A model generated the notes under the pieces. That model was not told the DNA's origin. It saw only the letters and a list, made by a program, of their open reading frames with translations, and did no database searches. From NCBI GenBank assembly GCA_021292105.1, contig CM037869.1, positions 31,125,508-31,189,507 of the forward strand: 64,000 bases of DNA, given 5' to 3'. The DNA is from Anadara kagoshimensis (lineage: Eukaryota; Mollusca; Bivalvia; Arcoida; Arcidae). The translations under genes were made by a program, and so were the position numbers. Positions within the stretch are counted from its first letter, which is position 1. Each line of letters opens with the position of its first letter. Positions 1 through 11,279 of the stretch are shown piece after piece.

Positions 1-966
1 TTAATACGTTGACTAAAGTTTCCAGATTTTAATCTGATTACTTTGCCATGGGGTTATATTTTGGACATGGGTTACAATGTTTGTGTTTCAAGTTTTTACA
101 TAAAGACATCATGATAGAAACTAGTCATTACAATGTAAATCATGACATAAATTGGTAATAAATATTGGTTTTAATATGCATGTGTGCAAATGTACAAATA
201 AAATGTTGTTCATCACAATTACAAATTGTTGCGGTATTCTTGTTACTGGAACACCAAAGATTCGAAAGCACAGAAACAGACGTAGCCAAAAGAGAGAAAA
301 TGAGAGTTCTAAAAATGGAGATTTTTTTCAAAATTATTTTTTTTTTTTTTTTGGCAATTTTTCATGAATATAAAGATGTCAACTAAATCATTTGCAACAA
401 TCAAAGGGGATCCAATAACCAAATTTTCTATACTGAGAGTTACTTCCCTTTTTAAGCACATCCAGTCTTCCGCTAGGTAGCAAATTCAGTAGTGTCGGTC
501 AAACAAACCCTATGATTGATGTCTATAATTAATTAAAGCAATTCTTAAACCGTATGTCATAGCTTAACACCTGGATATATCTCTTTAAATAAATACTTGT
601 TGTCCCGCATATTAAAAAAAAACATATTAAAATCAGCATTAGAAAGAACTTTGTAAACCGAAAGTCCAAAACCAACCCGATTAGGAAACCCCCCTAAGAC
701 TGTTTATGCGATAATAGTTTTGGTAATACCCATATAAAACAGGTATAGATTATAAGTTTAGGACTGTACATGAGATAGAACTGAAATACCTAGGCTATTT
801 TTGAGACACCGATGCCTGCAAGATTGAGGCCCTATTTCATTAAGGTGCTGGTAAACGTTTTGATATTTCATTTAATTAACTGCTTGTTTATGTAAATTTA
901 ATTGTCATGAAAAAAATCTAATTATTAATGGTTTTCATTTTATGTAATTCTCAGTAATTATAAAGA
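1..966. other. 5' flank, no gene seen
   Basis: AT-rich DNA with no exon-like open frame bounded by convincing splice sites. It holds a poly-T run at about 336-352 and nothing else I recognise. The short open frames here lack domain features. A 5' non-coding exon or promoter of gene A may lie in it or further upstream, because the first coding exon is preceded by a splice acceptor, but I cannot place either. Confidence 0.5.
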
Positions 967-967
967 A

Positions 968-1145
968 CAGTCCAACCTGTCTTAATGTCTTAACTCTATA
1001 TAAGGACCACCTGCTTATAAAGACCAACAGAATTGTATACCAATTTTTATTCATTCATATTATTGGAACCTGTATATAAAGGTCACCTGCATATAAAGGC
1101 CAATTTTACTCGTTCCCTTGGGTGGCTTTTATAGACAGGTTTGAC
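968..1145 (+). mobile_element. palindromic MITE, copy 1 (CAGTCCAACCTGTC family)
   Basis: About 178 bp, starting CAGTCCAACCTGTC and ending GACAGGTTTGAC, so the ends are inverted repeats. Internally it repeats units such as TATAAGGACCACCTGC and TATAAAGGCCA. Three more copies lie at 5357-5534, 53765-53942 and (inverted) 56505-56663. It has no coding capacity, as expected of a miniature inverted-repeat element mobilised in trans. This copy ends only about 30 bp before the first coding exon of gene A. Confidence 0.8.
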
Positions 1146-1182
1146 CATATACTATTTCAATATATCATTTATCCACAGATCT

Positions 1183-1264
1183 ATGATAATGGAATCCATT
1201 TTATTTCCATACATAGCATCAATGATACTACTATGTCATCAAGTACCACTTATAGAATCTGCGG
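1183..1264 (+). CDS. gene A exon 1: signal peptide
   Basis: ATG at 1183 opens 27 codons (MIMESILFPYIASMILLCHQ...) with a hydrophobic core ending in a small-residue ESA region, typical of a secretory signal. The donor GGTGAGT follows at 1265, in phase 1. A CCACAG acceptor ends at 1178, so an upstream non-coding exon is likely. The same exon recurs at 36141 (gene B) and 57559 (gene C), with the shared YIAS..LL....ESS/ESA pattern and the same donor. A second in-frame ATG lies two codons in. Confidence 0.8.
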
Positions 1265-3664
1265 GTGAGTATTTATGTTTTGTTAGAAAAGAAAAACATA
1301 TGCACTTGTCAACAGTCAATTCCAATGCACATTAAACTCGACAAAAACAAGTCGTTAGTAGAAACATTCAAACAAGACTTGACAACAAATTAATCACATA
1401 ATGAGACCAGAAATAATACAACTCTTGACGAGGACGGACACTGAATTATTAAATAAAATTTGTTTTAAATAGGCTATATCAACTACTTGATTCGAAAATC
1501 AAAGAAATCGTTTATAGCTCTGTGTATTTGGCTCCCTATTGTTAACATTATTTCTACAGGTTTAGATAAATCAGCTTGAATTTGAGTGAGATTAACCTAG
1601 CTATAGCTACAGCAAATGAAACTAGAAGCAAATGCTTACATTAAGGACAAAGGACAATATGAACAAGATGTATTGAGACTCCTCATTAACGATAAATTGT
1701 CTAGTGATATAGTGACAAAGGGATTTTCATACAAACCAACGTTTATAATACTTGTACAACAATTGGTGTTCATCACATGCTTTTTACAGGTAGAGCGTTA
1801 TTTGGACCGAGCCTCGTTATCATTGCCTGTCATATAACAAACAAGATATACCAGGTGTAAAATAACCTGATATATGCAAAGTTACAATATTTCGTGACTA
1901 TTTTCTTTAAAAAATGCCATTTGAAAATATGAAAATGTAAAAATATAGGGTCCATGTTTACTGTTTTAGCTGTTAAGCGTCAAAAAAATGTAACAAATCT
2001 TTGAATTTTAACATAGGCTAAATAGAATTCATGTTTTTTTCAGGCTCTGGACAATTTAAGAAAATGTAGAAAAATAGCGTTAGCTGTTAGCTTTTAAAAA
2101 CTAGAAAATGTAGTTAAAATTTAAATATTCTGAAAAAGTAAAAAGGAAATATGTCCACTTGATTGATTGTTAGGAATAAAATTTCAAAGAAATTCTCAAA
2201 TGACCAAAACTACCAATAACGTAGTGATTTCATCATATTGTAAAACGATAGAAATTCTTGGAAACTTTAACTTCACCGTATCGAAAACAAGGAGTGTTGT
2301 GCTTGTTATACACACTGTTATAGCAAAAATATTATTTTTATGATATTTTACTTTATAAATAACATCATTTAGTATTACTAATCACTTATTATAGAAATAA
2401 TGATATTAAAAAACATAATAACTTCGAATGTCGGAAGTACAAAGTCTTAGCATCGGAAATGATAGTTAAACACGATACTTCAAAAATGCAAGAAGACGGG
2501 CCAGTCAGAGTCAGGGAAATATTGTCAATGGCTACATTTGGAATATCAAAAAGATTATAAACGTTTGGGACGAAATATTAACTGAAGTGAAAAAAACATT
2601 GTAATTCAAACCATTTTACTTGGCAAGAGTAGGTGACTGAAAACTATTGAGCTCAAAAATGCGTCACTCACAAATTCTGTGCGTCATTAAAACGCCCTTA
2701 TTTCAGTGTAAATTTTCATGACGTTATTGCAAATATGTTTAAAAAAGTGATAGTGTTTCAAAAATCGAAACAACATAAAAAGATAATAATTTTGTCGAAA
2801 AACATCTTTAGCAATTCAAGATACCAAAGGCAATTCTTAAGTAAATCACTATTATCTGTTGAATTTATCCGTGTATCGTATTTATGACAGTTTTCATATA
2901 TATATCTTCCTCATTTATTCTTTTAATTAATAGATATTATGTATTTTATTCCTTATAAGTTATTTATCAACAAGTATTACAGTCACTTTAAGTTAGGACT
3001 TGAAATAATACCAACAAAACGCAAAGATTTGTTCACGCCGTGCATAACGTCAGTGTCCATTTGCATCACTTAACCTTAATATCAGTGATTTGACTAGGGC
3101 ATAAAACACTATGACTCTACTCTATTCATATTATTCATTACTTTATTTATAACACAAAAAATGCTTGTAATTGTCTGAACACTTCCTCTTCCCCGGATCA
3201 ACTCTATCTGAGGATAGTCACCTCAACAAAACCCAGTAATTAGTTTTCTGCAGCAAAGAATAGATTGTCACATATACATTTCATATACATTACCATATAA
3301 TCACATTATTGGGGAAATCTTTATGATGGTGGAAAAAGCTATTCATAGAAAAAACATCAAAATCAAACTATTTTAATATTAATCATTTTAAATTGCCAAG
3401 AAACAAGTGTTTAATATAGAAGTTCTATATCAAGGCATAGAAAATTGCTTCATATTATAATTAACCTTCAAAGTTTAGAGCCAATTTCTGGTATACACGT
3501 AGAATGCAGAAAAACTCCAACAACAATGTATAGTAACCATATGCAGCAGACTGAATTATGTTCTCAAATGAACAAACATTTTTTTATCTGATGTAGTAAA
3601 TGTTTCAGGTGATAGTACTAAGATTGTGCCATTAATAAATGTTAAATCCTTTATTTCGTTGCAG
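1265..3664 (+). other. gene A intron 1
   Basis: About 2.4 kb of AT-rich sequence between exon 1 and the first lectin exon. I see no coding exon, tRNA or recognisable transposon in it. Confidence 0.5.
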
Positions 3665-3868
3665 TTAACCTTGCCTATAACAAAAGCACGACCCAGAGTT
3701 CGAATTATGACCTTTTACACCCACCTTCAAATGCAGTTGATGAAAAAAACTACCATTGTGCTTTTTACGGGTATACGAATACACAAGACGGAACATATGA
3801 ATGGTGGCAAGTAGACTTAGGGGCAGTATCCGAAATTAAGGCAGTAAAAATATTCTACAGAAAAGACA
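3665..3868 (+). CDS. gene A exon 2: F-type lectin (FTP) domain, N-terminal half
   Basis: A 204-nt phase 1-1 exon between a TTGCAG acceptor and a GTAAAT donor, the same length as gene B exon 2. It encodes the N-terminal half of an F-type lectin / F5-8C-like jelly roll: NLAYNKSTTQSSNY, then SNAVDE, then EWWQVDLG, then a KIFYR strand. The family fucose motif is H-x26-R-x-D-x4-R/K. Here the His position reads Asn (NTQD) while R-K-D is kept, so canonical fucose binding is doubtful. Confidence 0.85.
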
Positions 3869-4532
3869 GTAAATAATATTCATTAATATATCTTCTACAA
3901 TTTTATTGGCCATATAACATGAAAATAAATTAATGTAACGTACAAATAACAAATTCTTAAACCTACAGACATGGCAATGAAATGCAAAGATCTTGCTTTT
4001 GTGTGTACATTATTGATATTTATTTATCATCAGTAAAACTTCATTAAACAAAACATTAGACCAGTAATTATCTGTGTTATATTTTAGCGACATTAAAAAT
4101 ATTCATATGGTGTATTAGTTTTTTTTTATCATGATCTATATTATTTGCAAATAATTATTATTCTATTATTCCATTTTATGTAACTGAACTGAAGAGAAAT
4201 CCCTATTTTCGTTCATATAAAATTTGCAAAAGCAAAATGTAAAATGATACGTTTGTTATAAAACTTTAAATGCAGCCTTTGTTAGTTGACATAATTGAGT
4301 TACAAGACCAAATATGACGTATAGCTTTTGTTGTCAGACGTATCGTTTATTTCAAGTATTTATATGTAACAGTCATTTATTTTTCATTCATGTTCAACGC
4401 TAATTGATAATTACACTTTTTATACGACACAGGAAGTAAAACACATGGATTTAAGGCGCATAAATGGTCTCTTTTGTGTTGACTTGCCTCAATACGAATA
4501 CTCGAATAAGTTCTTGTAATCAAATACCTACA

Positions 4533-4536
<4 letters not shown>

Positions 4537-4580
<44 letters not shown>
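4537..4580. repeat. (AC)22 microsatellite
   Basis: An uninterrupted AC dinucleotide run of 44 bp inside gene A intron 2. Confidence 0.97.
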
Positions 4581-4582
<2 letters not shown>

Positions 4583-5356
4583 TAATAAACCAAAACCCGG
4601 ACAAAACTGAAAAGGAATGTATACAAGTACAATCGAAAATGATAAAATAGTTAAAAGTTAGTAAATATTGAAAAACGATTTAATTATTTATATTGGAAAC
4701 AAGACTCTAATTTTCATTTACTTGGTTACTTGATAAAGGGAATAATCTAACTTGACTTTACTAAAACGTAACTCTTTTTAATTTCGAATATTTACTTGAA
4801 TAACAACCCCATCCCTTATCAAAAATGTGTCCTTCTATAAAATCAAATCTAGATTTACCCCTAGAATGATCAAATAATATACAATTGTATATATGTGTAT
4901 ATGTCATATGTATGAAAATACCCGGCGAGTGATTCCAGGTCTCATTCCTTGCACTTGACCATCTCACATTCAATGAGTGGACAATAGAAAACAAATTACA
5001 AAAAAATCAAATATCTACCTTACAATCCTCACCGTTCAGGTTCGCCCAAAATTGATAGCTTTTGTATATCGTTGTCAATATGCATTTCTCCTGTCGTGTG
5101 TATATTATATTATTTCATGGTTCACGCAATTATTTCGTTTCCTTTATTGTAATGGCTTTTGTAGTGATTTAACAACAGATTCAATAGCGTCATCGTTTTA
5201 AATGTCACTTTGAATAATTAGATGTTCTTGTGCACTCAATGATTTGACAAAAATAATTAAATGAATAAGACTAGAACAATATTGTGATGGTACGTCAATA
5301 ACAATAAATTTACAAAATCATAATAATGCAAATCTAATTGAAAACGCATTATAATA

Positions 5357-5534
5357 CAGCCCAACCTGCCTTAAAGGCCACCTCAATATATAAGGACCAC
5401 CTTCTTATAAAGACCAATGGAATTGTCCATATTGCGCTGTATTCATTTTATTTGCAATCTGTATATAAATGTCACTTGCAAAGAAATTTCACCTGTATTG
5501 GTTCCCTTGGATGCCTTTATAGACAGGTTTGAGT
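5357..5534 (+). mobile_element. palindromic MITE, copy 2
   Basis: Starts CAGCCCAACCTGCC and ends GACAGGTTTGAG, with the same internal TATAAGGACCACCTTC units as copy 1 and about the same length. It sits in the intron shortly before the second lectin exon. Confidence 0.8.
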
Positions 5535-5659
5535 GTAATTTTAATAACAATGTGATCTATGATCTAAACAATTGAACATAATAAATAAACATGTTTTTTT
5601 CTTATTTTGTTTTAAATTCCTTACGTGAATAAACTATTTATCTTTTAATTATTTTACAG

Positions 5660-5881
5660 ATCTAAATCGTATGGATGGTTACGCTATCAATTACAAAATC
5701 ACTCAATCCCTTAGAAACTCGGCAGTGCTACAAAGATACAGAAAATGGATGGCCTACAAGCTTAATACACTTACATTTTTGTCCGACCTTGGACGATATA
5801 TCACATTTTCCAGGGAAAGGTCAACCCCTGATTTAAACGGAGATAAAGCAATTATAAATCTTTGTGAAGTGGAAGTATACG
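5660..5881 (+). CDS. gene A exon 3: F-type lectin domain, C-terminal half (locally frame-shifted)
   Basis: A 222-nt phase 1-1 exon, TTACAG acceptor and GTAAGG donor, open throughout. The end is well conserved: LGRYITFSRER, NGDKAIINLCEVEVYG. Against the 225-nt gene B exon it has lost about 2 nt near 5695-5715 and 1 nt near 5785. The two changes cancel, but roughly 25-30 codons between them are read in another frame. Only the +1 frame of that stretch shows the family pattern (NPLET.QCYKD, then CP), so the normal frame loses the conserved CYKD cysteine. This could be decay, relaxed selection or two sequence errors. Confidence 0.75.
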
Positions 5882-6939
5882 GTAAGGTGTAGTGTAGAAA
5901 AATGTTAGAGACCAATATAAAATTTGAGATAACAACCCAAGAACTGAAAAATATATAATCTTTCTGTATTTTGTTCTTATTCTTTTCTTCTTTTAAATAA
6001 TGTAATAGATAAAAACAAATTGTGCATGAAATCATATTCATTGACAACATTACGAGAAGTGCGAAGATAAAATAATAAGATTAACTTTCTATAAAATTAA
6101 ATAATATTTTTGGTGTGGTCTTTAACTTTTTTGATGAGTATATTTTTGTAAATTACTCTTGGTATTTAGGTGATCAAATCCTTTTGTTAATAGCCACCGA
6201 GATTTTATTTGTATAACATTTCTGTTGTACATGCTTTGAATCTCATCATATGATAAAACCGTTATTCAATCAAATTGATATCTTCAGGTTTTAAGACAAA
6301 ATAATGCCTGAATCACTGAATATTAAACTTGGTATTGTTAGTGTTTACTTTTCATGTTAATTTACTCGCTATTGTTTACGCCAAAATAAATTTGAGGATA
6401 ACCTTGATTTCCACTGATAGAGAACTATTTACCACAGAAATCATTAACCGGCCTTGCTTCCCTGGTGGGAGTTCACGTGTCTAACCTAACTTGTCAGTTC
6501 TAAAGTTTTTACTTTGCTTCTGGATTGTGATTTGGATTTATTTTTGATTACGAGATTAGTTAAGCTTTCATCTATTGAAACAACAATATTAGTCAAATTG
6601 CAAAGACACAAAACAGGATTACACCTATAACGCATAGTTTAGGTTACACTATCTACACTTGGCAGGAGTAATTCCCTATGATAAAACAGACTAGAACACT
6701 TTATGCATAATAAAGGAAATGACTAATTTATTGATAAATGTGTATTAAATCGTTGTTGTAAGGATCCGGTCACATTCGATATGTAATTATACATTGATGC
6801 ACTACTACGATTTCACCGCTTAAGATTGTTATGGTTTTCTAAAACCATTCTTGCATATGTTCTTGTAGTAGTATGTTTGAAAATTATATTTGCAAAATCA
6901 ATGACGTTACCCAATGCTATTGATTTGTTTCATATCAAG
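5882..6939 (+). other. gene A intron 3
   Basis: Mostly anonymous AT-rich sequence. A short plus-strand fragment of the Penelope-like repeat lies at about 6450-6555. Confidence 0.5.
6450..6555 (+). mobile_element. Penelope-like element 3'-end fragment (copy o)
   Basis: Matches the common 3' tail of the family: CCTGGTGGGAGTTCACGTG, then CTAACCTAACTTGTCAG, then a TTACTTTGCTTCTGGATTG block. It is non-coding and truncated, and is one of about fifteen copies in the window. Confidence 0.65.
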
Positions 6940-7065
6940 GTTGCCCGCAGGGTCATTATGGATGGGGTCACTGTAACTCTAACTGCAGTGTTGGTTGTCT
7001 CGACAGAAGATGTGATCCAGAGTATGGGAGCTGTTCGCCATTGGACAGATCAAATGAGTTTCTAA
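6940..7065 (+). CDS. gene A exon 4: EGF-like module (cysteine-depleted)
   Basis: A 126-nt phase 1-1 exon homologous to gene B exon 4. It begins GCPQGHYGWGHC and continues NCSVGCLDRRCDPEYGSC. The last part reads SPLDRSNEFL, where gene B has NCSRYWRGDKCDEF, so two or more C-terminal cysteines are missing. The donor is shifted by a few bases (CTAAGTAAGC), keeping phase 1. With those disulphides gone the module probably folds incompletely, consistent with relaxed constraint. Confidence 0.7.
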   Translation, partial: VARRVIMDGVTVTLTAVLVVSTEDVIQSMGAVRHWTDQMSF

Positions 7066-7689
7066 GTAAGCCACTTCTCGCCGCATGTTAGCCAATGTTG
7101 GTGTATTATTTAACCATTGAACTGTCTAGAAATGGCGTTTATAGTGCCATAACTTCCATTGCCGTTCAAACTGCATAACGCACGCTAGAAACAGTTTAAT
7201 CGTTATATTTACATTTTGCTTTTTCTTAAACAGCAATCAATGACGCCATCGACATAGGCGTAAGCAAGAGATGAGTGGCGTCACATTACCAAATGTAATA
7301 ATACCTTAGCTTCATTTGGTCTCATAAAGAGTTTATAGAATCAAACATCATAAATGTACATTACAACGAGTAAATGTTGATCATTTCAATTGCAAATTGA
7401 CTCAAATGAAAAGGAATGAAAAGTCCGTCGCTTGATTCGATAAATAACGCCATCACGCTATTTGACGAAAATCATCAAATCAAGATGACAAAACTCTCAT
7501 ATTTTAAAAGGCCAGCACCTTGCTTATTTTATCAGATCTCATAATTATATAATTTACATACCGTTGGAATCAGAAATAAATGTAGATTTATAATAAATGA
7601 TAAGCCAATTTTCAAAAAAATGACGCGTCACATATCTCTTTGTTATTGATACTACCAAAAGTCTGTCGTAATGTGAATAAAACAACAGG

Positions 7690-7865
7690 TTTTATGGCCC
7701 AGGCGTCTTTCAGAAGAGACCTTAAAACGATGCCTCATATCAGGGCATTTTAAGAACGTAAAATAACCATCCTTGCACATTGTCCTGGGCGTAATATTCT
7801 TGACTGTGATGTTAAACCCAATTTATTCAATTAAGAACCAATCAATCAATCAATCCAAGACGAGT
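7690..7865 (+). mobile_element. SINE 3'-end fragment with (CAAT)n tail
   Basis: It carries the SINE tail CCTTGCACATTGTCCTGGGC, then GTGATGTTAAACCC, and ends in a CAATCAATCAATCAAT run. The SINE at 53251-53574 has the equivalent tail (CTGCACATTACCCTGAGC, then GGACGTAAAAACCCAATAAATC). The tRNA-like head is missing, so this is a 5'-truncated or diverged copy. Confidence 0.6.
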
Positions 7866-8089
7866 ACAACGTTGCCTACTAGAAACCAGGACTCGGTGAC
7901 ACAACGGCTTATTAACTAGGGTTAAACATCAATTAAACCATTTTTAGCAAATTATATATCATAGCACTAATTGTGATTTAATTTATAATAAGCAATAGAT
8001 ATGCTTTATGCAATTGAACCCAGGTATATGTGGATAGGTAACAAAGTCTTAGTGAAGTTTGCACACCATATTCTCTTTGATACAAATTG

Positions 8090-8352
8090 ATTTATTGATT
8101 GAATTGGGTTTAATGTCAAAGTCAGGAATGTTTCAGTTTTATCAAGACGTCACCAGCTATAGGCATAGTGGCAGAAATTTACACATTTGCAGGCGTTTAG
8201 GACAATTTACAGGCAATGTCCCTAATGCCGACTGCTTCGTAAATGTATAGTCACTACGTATTTTCAAGTTTTGGTCAGACTCGACAGGAGTTCTAACCCA
8301 CGACCTCCCACATATGCAGCAAGCATTCCTCCAACTGAGCTACCGTAGTGGT
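8090..8352 (-). mobile_element. tRNA-derived SINE (minus strand)
   Basis: Read on the minus strand, the head has a box A-like TAGCTCAGTTGG and a box B-like GGTTAGAACTCC, so it is a tRNA-related pol III promoter. The body ends GACATTAAACCCAATTCAATC. The head matches that of the SINE at 53251 (CCACTAC.GTAGCTCAGT). It is dependent on a LINE partner by family logic. It is not a functional tRNA gene: no cloverleaf or anticodon arm is evident. Confidence 0.75.
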
Positions 8353-9383
8353 GTCAAGTCAAAGATTCCCGGAATGACGTCGTTTTCGCGGAAAAAACGT
8401 CATCTTATGCTCTTCCATGTCCCTTGGAAATATGTGTACCGTATGAACAATAGAGGGTACCACGTGGTACAGCGGCGAACCCCATTATACTTTGTGCGAC
8501 ATATAAGTGACTAAATTACAATACATATCATATTGCCTTTGATACAAATGACAGCTACGTATGTTGCTTTTGGTGAGTAGATAAAACAAATTAGCACAGG
8601 CGATTTGAAGACTGTTGAAAGGGATTATCAAGGTCACTGGTATTATTTATTATCATATTTTCTTCAGCGTAGGGTCTCATTAGGAGGAGATATTTATTTA
8701 ACACCCATCCCACCATTATATACGGGACACGTCCAAGGTTCAATAATAAATGACGTTTTTGTCTTTATTCTTATCATTCAAGTGTAGCTAACAACTGTTA
8801 TCTAGGAATGATAACATTTACTTTATACAGAAATCAAAAACTAAATCACAGACAGTATTAATATTTTTAGGATACAATCCGTTATTATTGTAAAATTTAA
8901 TGTACATAATTCCATGTGATCAAATTTTCGCGATTTTCTTCCTCAGACCTTTTTCGGGGGATGTTATGTTCGCGGATTACTAAAATTGAGTATAAGAGAA
9001 AATAGATATTATTTTTTCGCGTGGTACAAAGTTTTGCAAAAGATTTGCGACTGCGATATCAGACCATTACATGCGTTTGTAGTCATTTGACATCAATGAC
9101 TTCCATTGTATTTTCATTTTAAGTCAAATTTTGGAGTTTTGTTTACTTTATAAAACAGATTATGACTATTTTTCTTAGTTTTTTAACCAAATAATCGTCA
9201 AATCAATGGAAAAGTTATGTGTCCGTGCGGCAGGCAGCCGGTAGAAGACACATATGTCCGTTTGGCAACAAATCCTTTCACACGATACTCACATGCATTT
9301 TTATAAGTAACATTTAACATGTTTAATGAATGTTATTGAAGTACATGGCGAAATACAAATTAACAACGACTTTTTAATTACAG

Positions 9384-9608
9384 TGAATATAGCCAAAGGA
9401 AAAAGTGCAACTCAAAGTTCTAATCAAAACTCAGACTGGGTAGCGGATAAAGCGGTAGACGGCTTTACTAATAGAAGTGGAATAGATAGAGAAATGACTT
9501 GTAATTGTTGTTCTCATACACTTCACCAACAGAGAACAGCATGGTGGCAGGTTGATCTAAAAGTACAAAGTAGGATACAGACAGTAAAGATATTCAACAG
9601 GACACCAG
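9384..9608 (+). CDS. gene A extra lectin module, N-terminal half
   Basis: A 225-nt phase 1-1 exon after a TTACAG acceptor. It encodes a second F-type lectin start: NIAKGKSATQSSNQ, DKAVDGF, then AWWQVDL and a KIFNR strand. It carries an unusual CNCC cluster before SHTLHQQ. The fucose-motif positions are not conserved (no His at the expected spacing; R-T-P instead of R-x-D). The donor GTAAAA is followed within about 10 bp by a long (CT)n run. Its partner exon at 10253 is frame-broken, so it may be skipped or be a relic. Confidence 0.65.
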
Positions 9609-9615
9609 GTAAAAT

Positions 9616-9618
<3 letters not shown>

Positions 9619-9680
<62 letters not shown>
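9619..9680. repeat. (CT)31 microsatellite next to a splice donor
   Basis: A 62-bp perfect CT run that starts 10 bp after the donor of the extra lectin exon. Open frames here that encode Ser-Leu or Arg-Glu runs are artefacts of the repeat. Confidence 0.97.
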
Positions 9681-9686
<6 letters not shown>

Positions 9687-10252
9687 TTTGGTAGATGTCG
9701 TTTTATCTAACAGAGCTAGTCTTTCTTTTGCCATTTTAGTTGCAATGAATGAAAACAAAAAGCATGATTCAGCTACAAGCGTCTTTGTCCAATGCAACAA
9801 TTTGTACTTAGTTTCCAAAAAATTTAAATGTGCAAATAACTGCTTTAATATATACAATGCTCATGCAATTTCTAGATTAAACACAGTATGAAACATCTGG
9901 TATCACCGCATATGAATACAATTTTAGGGGATTTCCCCAAACTTTTCTATTTTTAGCTACATGCATTAGAATCCATTTTGTCATATTAACAACGTAAAAA
10001 CGTTGATAATTTTCGGCTGATGATTAATATGAACATATGTTTAAAAACAAGATTTAAAAACAACAGTTTTGCCGAGTTCTAAAATTTGGTTCATACTTCA
10101 TCAACCACAAAAAAATTCAATTCAATTCTATTCTTAATTATATCTGATAGAGAAAATTATTTTTATTACTAATAAGTTTTTGATAGTTCTTGTTTCTGAA
10201 TAATTTGCGATCAAATATGCTGTTAGGTAGATTTTTATTTATTCTACTGTAG

Positions 10253-10484
10253 ATTAAGGTTAGCGGGTTTTAGTTTATACTTGAATGAGAATGAAGAAGC
10301 AGGACGTAATGGCAAGCTTTGTTACAAGGATATTGGTCTCAATATTCCGGACCCTATCCAAACCATCTACTGTCCCTCTACAGCTAGATATGTCTACATA
10401 TACAACGAACGACTTCCGGTCATCAATATCCAGCTGATTATTCCGACGACGCAGTATTAGAACTCTGCGAAGTAGAGGTATATG
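10253..10484 (+). pseudogene. gene A extra lectin module, C-terminal half (frame-broken)
   Basis: Clearly homologous to exon 3: LAGFSLYLNENEE, GKLCYKDIG, CPSTARYVYIYNERLP, and at the end, in another frame, DDAVLELCEVEVYG before a GTAAGC donor. The 232-nt length is two short of a multiple of three. One base seems missing at the exon start (the phase from the preceding exon gives AT TAA) and another near 10418. Without correction the frame stops at TAG 10458-10460. Sequencing or assembly indels could cause this. Otherwise it is a dead exon. Confidence 0.7.
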
Positions 10485-10830
10485 GTAAGCAGCTCATTGT
10501 TTGATTACACATACAACTAACAACATATTCCATCATAGCTTTTGATATTTTCCTAGTTGAAATGTATGTAGGAGCATCAAGCAACCTGCAAAGCAATGCA
10601 TTGATATGTATTAAACATTTCATAGTAACCAACCAGATGAACATTCCAATCAAGCCGATTGCCGATTGTGACTCGATTCATAGTAAAAGTTTTTGTTAGT
10701 ACTTTATTATCTAAACAGATTACAGTCATACTACTTCAATGGTAATACAGTAAGTTTTATTTGGTAAAATTATCTTGGTCAGTTATTTTTTGTCATATCA
10801 ACATGTTGGATTTCACACAATTTTGATCCA

Positions 10831-10875
10831 GGCGCTATTAATGAGGAATTTAATTCCGAAACGATCGTCTAGTAA
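10831..10875 (+). ncRNA. degenerate hammerhead-ribozyme-like motif (copy 2 of family)
   Basis: Same layout as the 16329 copy: core box (TTAATGA here instead of CTGATGA), perfect stem II GGAAT/ATTCC, GAAA, then the self-complementary ACGATCGT and the cleavage triplet GTC. Only a short stem I remains (GCTA/TAGT-like). The core changes C-to-T and G-to-A should abolish cleavage. Upstream and downstream bases resemble those flanking the 16329 copy, so it is a relative, not a chance match. Confidence 0.55.
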
Positions 10876-11279
10876 ACTTAAATCAGAATAAGTGATAACT
10901 ATAATTTCTCCCATAACAAGTAATCGATGCGTTCAAAATATTTTGCCTTAACCAATTAGAATTACCAAATTAATGATAGCAACTTACCATGGGAATAGAG
11001 TTCATATTTCCCCTATCAATTAATTAGCGCTTGATATAAACAATCTTATTAAAAGTTTTACATACTAGTCTATGTCCAAATCACAATTCCGTTTCCCCCG
11101 CCAAAAAAAAATCTTTGAAACTGGCAAACCATGTTAAACAAGTGAACATACTCCAGGGATGCGCTGTAAGGTTAATCGCCTCCTGTTTAGCTAGCTACAC
11201 CGCCATTTGTAATCAAAAATCAGAATGAAAGAAACATGGAACTATGGGACGGCAACTATATCCAGCGTAAGTTTTGATA

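Larger units (their letters stand above)
3869..5659 (+). other. gene A intron 2
   Basis: It holds an (AC)n microsatellite at 4537-4580 and a second copy of the 178-bp MITE at 5357-5534, about 125 bp before the next exon. The rest is unremarkable AT-rich DNA. Confidence 0.5.
7066..9383 (+). other. gene A intron 4 (SINE-rich)
   Basis: It contains a SINE 3'-end fragment (about 7690-7865) and a minus-strand tRNA-derived SINE (8090-8352). The stretch 8530-9380 shows nothing coding. No second signal-peptide exon is visible before the extra lectin module at 9384, which is why that module cannot be assigned to an independent intact gene. Confidence 0.5.

Noticed and set aside
4377-4604. Cys-Val rich minus-strand open frame
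   Set aside because: Generated by the (AC)n microsatellite.
5754-6050. 98-codon minus-strand open frame
   Set aside because: Antisense of gene A lectin exon 3, with no features of its own.
8281-8352. Functional tRNA gene
   Set aside because: Box A and B are present but there is no cloverleaf or anticodon arm, and it continues into a SINE body.
9326-9857. Ser-Leu and Arg-Glu rich open frames
   Set aside because: Produced by the (CT)n microsatellite; only the lectin exon part of the plus-strand frame is real.
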